A stretch of 64,000 nt of DNA from Nitrospirillum amazonense (GTDB lineage Bacteria; Pseudomonadota; Alphaproteobacteria; Azospirillales; Azospirillaceae), in contig NZ_VITV01000011.1 in assembly GCF_007828035.1 (NCBI RefSeq), positions 62,001-126,000 of the forward strand, given 5' to 3'. Positions 33,440 through 43,088 of the stretch are shown here, one piece after another (position 1 is the first letter of the stretch; the number at the start of each line of letters is the position of its first letter). A program made the translations under genes and the position numbers. The notes under the pieces were generated by a model. The model was not told the DNA's origin. It worked only from the letters and a program-made list of their open reading frames with translations, and searched no databases.

Positions 33440-36400
33440 TCAAAACGCCCAGGTGGCACGCAGGATGCCGGCGTGCGTCTGATAATCCCGGCGGTATTCC
33501 CCGCTGTATTCCAGGCGCAAGCTGACGCTGTCGCCCTGGCGCAGGGTGGCGCCCACACCGATGGCGACACCGTCAGCGCTGACCTGGGCCGTGGTGCTGG
33601 CGAAAGCCACGCCGGCCAGCACGCCCGTGGTGGCGACGGGGCCGTTCAGGTAATCGTGCACCCAGGCCACGCGCAGTTCCGGCACCAGGGCGCCCAGCCC
33701 CGTATTGAATTGGGTGGCCATCGTCGCCCCCAGCTCTTGGGTGATGTTGCTGGTCACCAGCGCGTCCACTGCCAGGTCGGCCACGCCCGCGTCGTGTTCC
33801 TGGTATCCGTGGTTGGTCAGGCGCACGGCCCGCAGGCTGTATTGCGGCGTCAGGGTGAAGGTCTCCGTCAGCGGCAGGTCATAGCCCACCGTCAGCTTGC
33901 CCAGGTACTGCTCCCCCCCATAGTTGGCGTTGGCGCGCGCGCCCAGGAAATCGATCCAGCGGCGCTGGTCGTAATGGTTGTAGCCGAAGCTGACCTGGCC
34001 GGCGACGGACAGCCGCTGGTCGGCGATGTCCGGCCGCCAGACGCCGTAGGCCGTCAGTTGATAGCTGCCCGCCCGCGTCAGGCTGTTTGCCGATACCCCC
34101 TGACCCACGGCCGCGCTGTTCAGCCAGCTGAAAGCCAGGCCAGCCATCACCTGGTCATCGGCATACCAGTCCGCGCCCAGTACCAGACCGGCGCTGCTCG
34201 CGCGATACCCGGCCGCATCCGCGCTATTGGCGCGCAGGGCGCCACCGCCCAGGATTTCCCCCCAAATAGCACCCTGCTCTACGCCGGAACCGGCCGAGGC
34301 GCCGGTGCCAGCCATCAGGCCCGCCACCGTCTGCTGGTGCTGGCTGATGGCCGTGGTGGTGGGCGCCGTCATGGACAGGGTCATCTGCGGCGTCGTCTGG
34401 TTGGGCGCAAGCTGCGCCACCGCCAGCCGTTGCGCCGTGACCGGCAGGCCGGACAGGGGCGTCAGCACCGCCGCCTGGAAGGCCGCGGCCGCACCGCCGC
34501 CGCTGGCGGCGATGGCATCCAGCGCCGTGCCGGCCCCCATGGCCGCCCCACCCTGGGCCAGGCCCACCGCGGCATAGCGGGAACCAACGGGGGACGTCGG
34601 GTTGGTCGTGCCGCCACCGGTGCCCGTTCCACCCGTGTTTCCCGTTCCGCCATTCGTTCCCCCGGTGTCGGTCCCGCCCCCGGTCGACCCGCCGGTATTC
34701 CCGCCACCTGTACTCCCACCCGTGTTGCCGCCTGTATTGCCGCCCGTGTTCCCACCCGTACTGCCACCTGTATTGCCACCCGTGTTCCCACCCGTACTGC
34801 CGCCTGTATTGCCACCCGTGTTCCCGCCCGTGGTGCCAGTGCTGGCGGTGCTCAGGGTCAGCACCAGCTGGGTGTGGCCCCCGCTGGTCATGGTGGAACT
34901 TGTCACCGTGTAGCCGGCGGCTGCCAGGGACAGGGTACCGGTGTTGAGCCCACCACCCGCCGACACGATGGTGTAGCTACCGGCCGGCAGCGCCCCGCCG
35001 GCCGTGGGCTTCAGCGTCACCGATCCGCCGTCCAGGCTGGCGCTGCCGCTGATCACCAGGCTGCCGTAGCTGCTGGTGGAGGCGACACCGATCACCAGAC
35101 CACCGCCCGTCTGGCTGTAACTGCCCGTGATGTTGATGGCACTGTTGACCAGCAGGGTGGCGCCGCTGTTGACCACGCCATGCGTGCCAACGTCCAGATG
35201 GTCGTTCAGCAGCAGCGTGCCGGAAATGAAGCGCACGTCGGCCAAGCGGCTGGTGATGGACCCCAGCCGCCCGCCTGCCCCGGTCAGCGTGCCGGGAGCA
35301 TCGTCCGTGCCCCCGCTGACCACCAGGGGGTTGGCTGACTGGTTCACGATGTCACCGGCGATGATGCCGCTGTTGGCCAAGGTGCCCAGGGCGCCGGTGG
35401 CCGCGATATACAAGGCCGTGGCACCACCGGCGGTGTTGGTGAGCGTTCCGGAGATGTCCAGCTTGTCCAGACCGCCCCCGACATAGTCGTTGCCGGCCAC
35501 GGCCAGCAGATCGGTACCGCTGGCGGCGCCTGTGGCCGACAGGCCGGCAACACCACTGGTGACCGTGGCACCCGCGTAGCTGGACCCCACCCCGCCGTGG
35601 ATCAGGGTGACGCTGTCGCCCACCTGGTAATTGCCCCCGGCGTTCACCCCGGCGGAAACCACGCCGCCCGTCACCATGGCCGCATCGCTGACGCTCAGCA
35701 CGTTGCCGGCGGCGGCCAGGGTGCCCGCCGCCTGGGTGTAGGCGCCGGTGATGGCCACGTCGCGGGACAGGGCGATGTTGGCGCCGCCGTTGACCACGGT
35801 GTGGCCAGCGGCGTCGATAACGTCGCCCAGGCTGAGGTCACCGGCGGCGAAGATCAGGTTGCTGAGGCTGTTGTGGATGATGCCGCCGGCGAGCGTCCCC
35901 ACCGTGCCGCCACCGCCGCCCGTCACCACCAGGTCGTTGGCGCTGGCGTTCACCACATCTCCCAGGATGGCGCCGGTGTTCGCCAGGGTGCCCAGGCTGC
36001 CGGCCGGCGTTATCATCACCGCGGTGGCGGCCGACAACACCCCGCTGTTGGCCAGGGTGCCCAGGGTGCCGCCGATATAGTCGCTGACCAGCGTCAGCAC
36101 CAGGTCGGATGCGGCCCCGCTGGTGGTTGTGCCAAGGGTGGCGGTGAAGCCGCTGGCCGCAGCGGTCAGGCCCGTGGCGGTCAGGCTGCCGGCCGCCACG
36201 ATGGTGTAGCTGTCGCCCGCCAGCAGGTTGGATCCGGCCATCGCCGCCACGGCCACGGTGCCGCCCGTCAGGCTGGCCGCCCCGTTGACGACCAATCCAC
36301 CCACGGAGGCCCCGCCGATGCCCGCCGCCAGGGTGCCGCCCGTCTGAACATAGTTGCCGGTCACGCTGACGATGCTGGCCAGCAGCACCGACGCCCCGCT

Positions 36401-39355
36401 GTTGACCAGCGTGTGTCCAGTCACGTCCACCGCGTCATTCAGCAGCAGGCTGCCGGTCGGCAGCACCACGTCGGCGCCGGTGCTGACGATGGCCCCTTGC
36501 GCGCCGGCCAGCCCCGTCAGGGTGCCCATGGCGCCACTGGGACCGCCATTGATGCTGAGCGCGTTGGGCGAGGCGTTGATGATCCGCCCCGCAATCACGC
36601 CGCTGTTGCCGACGGCGCCGATGCTGCCGCTGGTGTATAGCGCTGTCGCCCCGGTGATCAGGCCACTGTTGGTTACGGTGCCGATGGTGCCCGTGTTGTA
36701 GAGGCCGCGCGTCACGCCGCTGAGGGTACCTTGGTTGCTGAGCAGGCCGACGGCGCCGAGGTTGGCGACGCCCGCCACGGTGCCCACCAGGGCGCCGGTA
36801 TTGCCGGCGGTGCCCACGCTGCCCGTGGCCGCGATGTGGACAGCCGTGGCGGCCGTGATCATACCGGCGTTCTCCAGCGCGGGCAGGGCACCGCCGACAT
36901 AGTCGTTGGTGGCCGTGGCCACGAGGTCCACCCGCCCGCCGATGGTCATCGCCACCGCAGCCACCGACAGGCCGGTGACGCCGACGTCCACCGCCACGCC
37001 GCCATAGCGCGACGCCATGCCACCCGCAACCAAGGTGCCCGCGACCCCTCCCGCCATCCGGTTGGCGGTGGCGGACAGGCTGGCCGTCACCGTGCCGCCG
37101 CTCAGCAGCGCCGCTTCGGTCACCACCAGGGTGTTGCCGCCCAGCGCCAGAACGCCACCGGTCTGGCTGTAGCCGCCGGTGATGGTCAGCGTGCCGCCCA
37201 GCGCGACGGTGGCGCCGATGTTGGCCACCGTGTGTCCGGTGGCGTCGATGGCGTCGTTCAGCAGCAGGGCGCCACCGGCCAGGACCACATCGCCGCCGCT
37301 GCGCAGCAGTCCCGGGCCGCCCGCCAGGCCGGTCAGTGTGCCGATCGCCCCCCCGAGGCCACCGGCGATGGTCAGGGCATGGGTGGTGGCATTGACGATG
37401 GTGCCGGCGATCACCCCGCTGTTGACCACGGTGTCCAGCGTGCCGGCACCGTAGATCGCGTAGGCCGTCCCCTGCAGGGTGCCGCTGTTGTTCAGAGTGG
37501 CCAGGCTGCCGGTCGCCGCGATATGGACGGCCGTGACGGCCGCCAGCGTGCCGGTGTTGGCCAGTGAGCCCTGGGCATCGCCGATGTAATCATTGGCCGC
37601 CACCGCCAGCAGATCGGTTCCGCCCGCCCGGCCCGCCAAGGCAAGGCCCGCCACGCCGCTGGCGACGGTGACGCCGGCATAGCTGGATCCGGTGCCGCCC
37701 TGGACCAACGTACCCACGGTATCGCCCACCCGATAGGTGGCCGTGGGCGCGGGCGATGTCATGACCGTGCCGCCGCTGATCAGGGCGGCACCGCCGACCA
37801 CCAGCCGGGCGGCGACGGTGGCCAGGTCCAGCCCGCCTTGCGCCTGGGCATAGGCCCCGGTGACACTGACCACCGTATCCAGCACCACGGTGGCACCGGC
37901 GTTCACCAGGGTGTGGCCGCCGACATCCACGCCATCGTTCAGCAGCAGGCGCCCGCCGCCCAGCACCACGTTGGCCAGCGTACTGGATACCATGGCCTGG
38001 CCGCCGTTGGTGCCGGTGTAGGTGCCGAGGACAGCCCCGCCCGCCAGCGTCAGGGGGGCCGACGACAGGTTCACGATATTGCCGATGATGGTGCCTTGGT
38101 TGATCAGCCCGGCCAGGGTGGCGCCGCTGTTCAACCGCAGGGCGGTGGGCCCGATGATGGTGCCGCTGTTGCTGACCGTCCCCGTGGTGCCTGAAAGATC
38201 GAACGCGAACTCCGTGCCGCTGATCAGCCCGCTGTTGGTCACCTGGCCCAGGCTGGCGGCGTTGGCGATGGCCTTGTAGCCGCTGATGGTGCCGCTGTTG
38301 TCCAGCACGGCCAGGGTGCCCTGGCCGTTATAGATGGCCTCCCCCCGGCTGCTGGTCAGGGTACCGCTGTTGCTGAGCGTGCCCACGGTGCCGGCGTTCA
38401 CCAGGCCGTCGCTGCGCCCGATGATGGTGCCGCTGTTGATGACGCTGTCCAGCATGCCCGCATTGTCCAGGCCGGTGAGCAGGGCGTAGATGGTGGCGCC
38501 GTTGTCCACCTGGCCGATCCATCCCCGGTTGGTCAGGCCGGCCTGGGTGCCGCCGCTGAGGGTACCGGTGTTGACCAGTGTGGTGATGCTGCCATCGTTC
38601 CACAGGCCGGCCTGGCCGGCGATCAGGCCGCTGTTGTTAAACAGGCCGACGCCGCCCACGGTGTGGACATAGAGGGCGGTGCTGGCGGCGTTGATGATGC
38701 CCGCATTGTCCAGGCGGCCGACCGTGCCCTGGTTCATCAGGGCGATGACGGGCCCCTCGATGGTGCCGGTGTTGCCCAGGCGGCCCATTGTGCCGAGGTT
38801 GACCACGCCGCCGGAAAAGCCGCTGATGACCCCGCCATTGAGAAAGGTACCGATGCTGCCGGCGTTCAACAGGGCATGCTGTCCGAAACCGATGCCGTCG
38901 CCGATCCGCCCCTGGTTCACCAGCGTGCCGATGCTGCCGCCATTGTAAAAGGCCGTGGAATTCGCGCTTAGGCCGCCGCTAGCGGTGATGGTCAGGCTGG
39001 CGATGGTGCCTTCGTTGCGCAGCGCTGTGGCGGCGCCCTGGATCGTGCCGCTGTCGATCAGCGCGCCGATGCCGCCCTGGTTCAGCACGCCAAAGGTACC
39101 GGTCAGCGTGCCGTCATTGGTCAGGGTGGCGATGGTGCCGGTGTTGGCGATACCCGCCACCGTGCCGCCCGCCACGGTGGCCGTGCCGGTGATCAGCAAG
39201 GAGCCCAGCGTGCCAGCGTTGGCATAGCCGATGGTGGCCCCGGTGAGCGTGACATCCTGCGCCCGCGCCGCCCCCGCCGCCAGCGCGGCACCCAGCGCCA
39301 GCAAGGAGGACCCGCCCTTCAGCAGTCGCGCCGCCGTGCCCGTATTAAGCCCCAT
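33440..39355 (-). CDS. Large type Va autotransporter adhesin-like protein
   Basis: A 1971-aa surface protein. ATG 39355 is chosen: GGGAGG lies five bases upstream and a signal peptide follows (GGSSLLALGAALAAGAARAQD). The passenger (about 40-1520) is built of short imperfect repeats of the type NSGTI...LxNxGTI, interspersed with longer repeated blocks (AVHIAATGSLxxLxNSGTL, VLxGGxLLLNDxxDxxGHT), consistent with a right-handed beta-helix. A Gly/Asn/Thr/Ser linker follows, then a 12-strand autotransporter beta-domain (about 1660-1971) ending RATWAF with the C-terminal Phe signal. It probably mediates adhesion or aggregation. It is followed by an operon with TPR-sulfotransferase and glycosyltransferase-like genes that might modify it. 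Confidence 0.9.
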   Translation of the reverse strand: MGLNTGTAARLLKGGSSLLALGAALAAGAARAQDVTLTGATIGYANAGTLGSLLITGTATVAGGTVAGIANTGTIATLTNDGTLTGTFGVLNQGGIGALIDSGTIQGAATALRNEGTIASLTITASGGLSANSTAFYNGGSIGTLVNQGRIGDGIGFGQHALLNAGSIGTFLNGGVISGFSGGVVNLGTMGRLGNTGTIEGPVIALMNQGTVGRLDNAGIINAASTALYVHTVGGVGLFNNSGLIAGQAGLWNDGSITTLVNTGTLSGGTQAGLTNRGWIGQVDNGATIYALLTGLDNAGMLDSVINSGTIIGRSDGLVNAGTVGTLSNSGTLTSSRGEAIYNGQGTLAVLDNSGTISGYKAIANAASLGQVTNSGLISGTEFAFDLSGTTGTVSNSGTIIGPTALRLNSGATLAGLINQGTIIGNIVNLSSAPLTLAGGAVLGTYTGTNGGQAMVSSTLANVVLGGGRLLLNDGVDVGGHTLVNAGATVVLDTVVSVTGAYAQAQGGLDLATVAARLVVGGAALISGGTVMTSPAPTATYRVGDTVGTLVQGGTGSSYAGVTVASGVAGLALAGRAGGTDLLAVAANDYIGDAQGSLANTGTLAAVTAVHIAATGSLATLNNSGTLQGTAYAIYGAGTLDTVVNSGVIAGTIVNATTHALTIAGGLGGAIGTLTGLAGGPGLLRSGGDVVLAGGALLLNDAIDATGHTVANIGATVALGGTLTITGGYSQTGGVLALGGNTLVVTEAALLSGGTVTASLSATANRMAGGVAGTLVAGGMASRYGGVAVDVGVTGLSVAAVAMTIGGRVDLVATATNDYVGGALPALENAGMITAATAVHIAATGSVGTAGNTGALVGTVAGVANLGAVGLLSNQGTLSGVTRGLYNTGTIGTVTNSGLITGATALYTSGSIGAVGNSGVIAGRIINASPNALSINGGPSGAMGTLTGLAGAQGAIVSTGADVVLPTGSLLLNDAVDVTGHTLVNSGASVLLASIVSVTGNYVQTGGTLAAGIGGASVGGLVVNGAASLTGGTVAVAAMAGSNLLAGDSYTIVAAGSLTATGLTAAASGFTATLGTTTSGAASDLVLTLVSDYIGGTLGTLANSGVLSAATAVMITPAGSLGTLANTGAILGDVVNASANDLVVTGGGGGTVGTLAGGIIHNSLSNLIFAAGDLSLGDVIDAAGHTVVNGGANIALSRDVAITGAYTQAAGTLAAAGNVLSVSDAAMVTGGVVSAGVNAGGNYQVGDSVTLIHGGVGSSYAGATVTSGVAGLSATGAASGTDLLAVAGNDYVGGGLDKLDISGTLTNTAGGATALYIAATGALGTLANSGIIAGDIVNQSANPLVVSGGTDDAPGTLTGAGGRLGSITSRLADVRFISGTLLLNDHLDVGTHGVVNSGATLLVNSAINITGSYSQTGGGLVIGVASTSSYGSLVISGSASLDGGSVTLKPTAGGALPAGSYTIVSAGGGLNTGTLSLAAAGYTVTSSTMTSGGHTQLVLTLSTASTGTTGGNTGGNTGGSTGGNTGGNTGGSTGGNTGGNTGGNTGGSTGGGNTGGSTGGGTDTGGTNGGTGNTGGTGTGGGTTNPTSPVGSRYAAVGLAQGGAAMGAGTALDAIAASGGGAAAAFQAAVLTPLSGLPVTAQRLAVAQLAPNQTTPQMTLSMTAPTTTAISQHQQTVAGLMAGTGASAGSGVEQGAIWGEILGGGALRANSADAAGYRASSAGLVLGADWYADDQVMAGLAFSWLNSAAVGQGVSANSLTRAGSYQLTAYGVWRPDIADQRLSVAGQVSFGYNHYDQRRWIDFLGARANANYGGEQYLGKLTVGYDLPLTETFTLTPQYSLRAVRLTNHGYQEHDAGVADLAVDALVTSNITQELGATMATQFNTGLGALVPELRVAWVHDYLNGPVATTGVLAGVAFASTTAQVSADGVAIGVGATLRQGDSVSLRLEYSGEYRRDYQTHAGILRATWAF
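34612..34838 (-). repeat. Tandem GGNTGGST-coding repeat in the autotransporter linker
   Basis: About 225 bases of short tandem repeats encode runs of TGGNTGGNTGGST between passenger and beta-domain. The DNA-level unit is a 12-15 base string (CCCGTATTGCCGCC-like) repeated with small variations, so the length can change by slippage without shifting frame. It probably serves as a flexible spacer. Confidence 0.8.
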
Positions 39356-39557
39356 ATGGCCCTCCCCGCCTTGATCTGGGCGCACCCTTGAGCGGGCGCC
39401 GCCCCTTTCAAGCGTGCCGGGGTTGGCCTTGGCCTGTGACCAAACGGTGACCAGCGGGCGCGAAACGGAGGGTGCTCAACAAACCTGCGTCTTTTCCATC
39501 ACTTGTCCCTACCTGGGTATTTTGGACAGCGGCGGATGGGCAGGCCGGAATCCCCCG

Positions 39558-40103
39558 TCAAAACCCCACGGCCGCCGCCGCCATGACCTGGGCGAAGGGC
39601 CCGCCCAGCGTCAGGTTGTGGTGGTGGATGATGGCGCCCGCGGGCAGGGCCGGCGTGTCGATCGTCGTATGGGCGTCGCCGGCCAGCACGGCCTCGAAGC
39701 CCAAATCACGGGCGGCGCGGCAGGAGGCATCGACGCAATATTCCGTCTTCATGCCAGACAGCACCACGCGCCCGATGCCGTGGTCGCGCAGCAGGGCCGC
39801 CAGTTCCGTACCGGCGAACACGCTGGGCCGCGACTTGCGCACCACCAGGTCGCCGGCCTGGGGCGCCAGCTGTTCCACAAGCTGCCAATCGGCGGAGCCC
39901 GGGGCGGCGCGCGACCCTTCCGGGCCGTCATGCTGGACCAGGACCACCATGCCGCCGGCCTTGCGGGCGCGATCGGCCATGTCCTGGATGCGCACAACCA
40001 CGCCGGCGCCGCCATGGGGCGGCACGGGGCCATGCACCAGGCCCACCTGCATGTCGAGAACGATGAGGGCGGAGGAGGAACGACGGGAGTGTTGGGGTCT
40101 CAT
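39558..40103 (-). CDS. Isochorismatase-family cysteine hydrolase
   Basis: A 181-aa cytosolic hydrolase. ATG 40103 has GGAG eight bases upstream. The catalytic triad of the family is visible: Asp17 in IVLDMQ, Lys90 in VVRKSRPS and Cys123 in KTEYCVDAS, with a cis-peptide SGMKTEYC region. Relatives hydrolyse nicotinamide, N-carbamoylsarcosine, peroxyureidoacrylate or isochorismate. It follows the MocR gene on the same strand with a 234-base gap. The substrate cannot be assigned. Confidence 0.88.
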   Translation of the reverse strand: MRPQHSRRSSSALIVLDMQVGLVHGPVPPHGGAGVVVRIQDMADRARKAGGMVVLVQHDGPEGSRAAPGSADWQLVEQLAPQAGDLVVRKSRPSVFAGTELAALLRDHGIGRVVLSGMKTEYCVDASCRAARDLGFEAVLAGDAHTTIDTPALPAGAIIHHHNLTLGGPFAQVMAAAAVGF

Positions 40104-40337
40104 GAGGGATCTCCGTTCGGGTTCTGGAACGGAGGCGCCTTTGGCCATCTCCCCCGTCCCGTTAGGGCGGGGGTTGCGGAACGACCTGGCTTTACGCCGA
40201 CAAGCCCATCCCGCACCGCCCGCCGATGGCGGTGGTGGTGATGGTTTTGACAGTCAGGGCGAAGAAGGCGTTCATGGCCGGCACCATGCAGGGGGGTGAG
40301 GGCCGCAGTCAAGCCCCCTTATCCAACGTCCCTGCCC

Positions 40338-41759
40338 TCACCGGAAACGTGCCACCAACTCCGCCAGTCGTTCACAGTCGGCGGCCAAGTGGCGGTCGTT
40401 CAGGTTGGTGACGCCCAGCAGCAGGCCGGCTTCACATGCGCCTTCGGCCACGTACCAGGGCGACAGCGGCACCGGGGCCATGCCGAAGGCCAGGGCCTGG
40501 TTGGCGATGGCGATATCATTAGTGCCCGGGGGCAGCGACACCACCACCGACAGGCCGGCCGTGGCCCGCACCGGCAGCAGGCCCTCCAGGGCGCGCAGCA
40601 GCGCGGCCCGCCGGGCGGCGTAGAGCCGCTTCATCCGCCGCAGGTGGCGCAGGTAGTGCCCCTCCGCCAGGAAGGCGGCGACGGCCCGTTGCACCGGGGC
40701 CGCCGGCGCGGGCGACAGGCAGGCGGCCACGTCGCCGAAATGGCCGGCCAGGGCGGCCGGCACCACCAGGAAGCCAAGGCGCAGGGCCGGGCTGATGGTC
40801 TTGCTGAAGGTGCCGGCGTGCAGCACGCGGGCGTCGCCGCCCGCCGCGTGGTCCACCGCCGCCAGGGCCGGTGCTGCCCGACCGGCCAGTTGCAGCTCGC
40901 TCAGATAATCATCCTCCAGCACCCAGGCGCCGGCGTGGCGGGCCCAATCCAGCAGGGCGATGCGGCGGGCCAGCGACAGCGCCATGCCCAGGGGCGCCTG
41001 CTGCCCCGGCGTTACCACGGCCAGGGCGGCGTCACGGGCCGCAGCCACCCCGGCGGCCACGTCCAGCCCCTGGCCATCCACCGGCACGGGCACAGGCCGC
41101 ATCCCGGCCAGCGTCAGGGCTGTGCGGGTCAGCGGGAAGCCCGGTTCCTCCATCCACGCCGCCCTGCCCTCCAGCCCCAGGGCGCGGACGACCAAGTTGA
41201 GGGCCCCGGCATAGCCGTTGGTCACCAGCACCTGGCCCGGCGCGCATTGGATCCCGCGGGCGATCGCGAGATAGGCGGCGATCGCGTGCCGCAGCTCGGG
41301 ATGGCCGCGCGGGTCGGGATAGCCCACCGGCGCCTGGGCCGCCTTGCGCGCCGCCCGGGCCAGGGCGCGGGACCACTGGGTATAGGGGAAGGCGTCCTGG
41401 GCCGGGACGCCCATCTGGAAGGCCAGCGGCATGCCCTCGAAATCATGGAAGAAGGCCGCCATGGGCAAGGTCTCCGCCGGCGGCGGCACCGGCGGCAGGT
41501 CGGGCACCGGCCAGCGCGCCACCCGGGTGCCGGCCGCCCCCAAGCCCACCACCAGCTGCTCATCCATCAGTCTTTCATACGCCACCCGCACGGTGCCGCG
41601 CGCCACGCCCAGCTGGGCCGCCAGATCGCGCCAGGACGGCAGGCGGGCGCCGGCGGCTAGGCGGCCGCCCAGGATGGCCTGACGCAGGGCGCCGTGGATC
41701 TGGGCCGCCAGCGGCATCGCCGCCGTACGGTCCAGGACGATGGAAAGGTCGGTGTCCAT
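40338..41759 (-). CDS. MocR-type regulator (GntR winged helix fused to PLP aminotransferase fold)
   Basis: A 473-aa transcription factor. Residues 1-80 are a GntR-family winged helix (QIHGALRQAILGGRLAAGARLPSWRDLAAQLGVARGTVRVAYERL). Residues 110-473 are a fold-type I aminotransferase domain with the PLP lysine in HAGTFSKTISPALRLGF and VLEDDYLSEL before it. MocR proteins sense PLP or amino compounds and control adjacent genes. It is divergent from an AhpD-like gene (122-base gap) and upstream of the isochorismatase, which are its likely targets. The gap contains TGGTACAG (41769-41776) and TGGTCCTG (about 41792-41799), loosely similar direct elements. Confidence 0.92.
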   Translation of the reverse strand: MDTDLSIVLDRTAAMPLAAQIHGALRQAILGGRLAAGARLPSWRDLAAQLGVARGTVRVAYERLMDEQLVVGLGAAGTRVARWPVPDLPPVPPPAETLPMAAFFHDFEGMPLAFQMGVPAQDAFPYTQWSRALARAARKAAQAPVGYPDPRGHPELRHAIAAYLAIARGIQCAPGQVLVTNGYAGALNLVVRALGLEGRAAWMEEPGFPLTRTALTLAGMRPVPVPVDGQGLDVAAGVAAARDAALAVVTPGQQAPLGMALSLARRIALLDWARHAGAWVLEDDYLSELQLAGRAAPALAAVDHAAGGDARVLHAGTFSKTISPALRLGFLVVPAALAGHFGDVAACLSPAPAAPVQRAVAAFLAEGHYLRHLRRMKRLYAARRAALLRALEGLLPVRATAGLSVVVSLPPGTNDIAIANQALAFGMAPVPLSPWYVAEGACEAGLLLGVTNLNDRHLAADCERLAELVARFR

Positions 41760-41881
41760 GGACCATCATGGTACAGCCTTTTTGATAATTCTTGGTCCTG
41801 TTTCCTGATCCATGCCGGGCGCATCTTCTTGTCAACGGCCCCCGCCGCCCAACCCGACAGACAGCTATAAGGAAACGGATC

Positions 41882-42334
41882 ATGACCCTGCGTCTCGACT
41901 ACGCCAACGCCTCCCCCGCCGGCATGAAAGCCTTGGGCGGTGTCTACGGCTACCTCACGCAAAGCGGCCTGCCCGCCCAGCTGGTGGACCTGGTCTACCT
42001 GCGCGTCTCGCAGATCAACGGCTGCGCCTACTGCATCGACATGCATTCCCGCGACCTGCTGAAGGGCGGACTGGACGTGGAAAAGCTGGTGCTGGTCCCA
42101 GCCTGGCATGAGGCCGGCGCCCTGTTCACGGAGCAGGAGCAGGCGGCCCTGCGCTGGGCGGAGACGGTGACCCGCGTGGCCGAGACCGCCGTGCCGGACG
42201 CGGAGTTCCAGGCCGCCCGCGCGCAGTTCAGCGACAAGGAGCTGGCCGACCTTACCATCGCCATCGGCTTGATGAACGCCTACAACCGCATGGCCATCAG
42301 CTTCCGCGCCGTGCCGGCCGCCGCCAAGGTTTGA
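41882..42334 (+). CDS. Carboxymuconolactone decarboxylase/AhpD-like peroxidase
   Basis: A 150-aa protein of the AhpD/CMD fold. It carries the redox motif GCAYCIDMH (CxxC plus His) near residues 45-53, as in alkylhydroperoxidase AhpD-like proteins, which reduce peroxides via the cysteine pair. AAGGAAA lies before ATG 41882. Divergent from a MocR regulator, which probably controls it. The following Ohr gene, 207 bases on, also acts on organic peroxides, so this corner of the window is a small peroxide-defence group. Confidence 0.88.
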   Translation: MTLRLDYANASPAGMKALGGVYGYLTQSGLPAQLVDLVYLRVSQINGCAYCIDMHSRDLLKGGLDVEKLVLVPAWHEAGALFTEQEQAALRWAETVTRVAETAVPDAEFQAARAQFSDKELADLTIAIGLMNAYNRMAISFRAVPAAAKV

Positions 42335-42541
42335 ACAGTCCCAGATACCAACGGCCGGGCCGCCCACCGCCCGGCTGTTGCCGTTCCTGGCGCAATGGAA
42401 GGACAGAGATCCCTATACAGCCCGGTATTAGTTCCTTCTCGTCAACAGTGATGTGGGGCCTGGGCGATAGTCCCGGCCATGCGACGGCGCTATTGAAGAT
42501 GGGTGGGCAGTACCGCCCCAATCGCCCGGAGCCCGTCCCGC

Positions 42542-42964
42542 ATGAAGACCCTGTACCAGACCCGCGCCATCGCCACTGGCGGTCGCACCGGCACGGTGCG
42601 GACGGCGGACGGCGGCCTGGACGTGACCCTGGCGGCCCCGCGCGAATTGGGCGGCAAGGGCGGTGACGGCAACACGCCGGAGCAACTGTTCGCCGCCGGC
42701 TACGCCGCCTGCTTCCTCGGCGCTTTGAAGTCCGTTGCCGCCGGCCGCAAGGTCAAGCTGGCGGACGACAGCACCGTCAGCGCGGAGGTCGGCATCGGCA
42801 AGCGCGACGATGGCCAGGGCTATGGTCTGGACGTGGCGCTGACCATCAGCCTGCCAGGCGTGGACCCGGACGTGGCCAAGGATCTGGTGCAGCAGGCCCA
42901 CATCGCCTGCCCCTATTCCCACGCCACCCGCAACGGCCTAAACGTCCGGCTGGACCTGTTCTGA
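42542..42964 (+). CDS. ohr: Organic hydroperoxide resistance protein (Ohr)
   Basis: A 140-aa OsmC-superfamily peroxidase, normal length for Ohr. The two reactive cysteines are Cys57 (GYAACFLGAL, peroxidatic) and Cys123 (HIACPYSHATRNGL, resolving). The protein starts with MKTLYQTRA as Ohr proteins do, so ATG 42542 is chosen over an upstream in-frame ATG at 42503. It reduces fatty-acid and other organic hydroperoxides with lipoylated proteins as donor. No OhrR (MarR) gene is adjacent, so regulation is unclear. Confidence 0.94.
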   Translation: MKTLYQTRAIATGGRTGTVRTADGGLDVTLAAPRELGGKGGDGNTPEQLFAAGYAACFLGALKSVAAGRKVKLADDSTVSAEVGIGKRDDGQGYGLDVALTISLPGVDPDVAKDLVQQAHIACPYSHATRNGLNVRLDLF

Positions 42965-43088
42965 CTCAGCAAATCAGGGCGATCGTCCCTACCCTCTCGC
43001 GGTAGCCGAGTTGCCGCGCCTACCATCCGATACAACTTCGATGGTGTGCAAAGCCGCCACGAGGCTTGACCAGGCCGGGAGTTGGGAA

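Noticed and set aside
34618-34830. CRISPR-like tandem repeat
   Set aside because: Units are 12-15 bases without spacers and translate in frame into a GGNT/GGST linker.
33473-35338. Plus-strand 621-codon frame and others opposite the autotransporter
   Set aside because: They mirror the repeats of the minus-strand gene and show no motifs of their own.
40295-40342. GGTGAGGGC / GCCCTCACC inverted repeat at the end of the MocR gene
   Set aside because: The arms are perfect but 30 bases apart, there is no T-run, and one arm covers the stop codon. A terminator role is possible but not supported enough to list.
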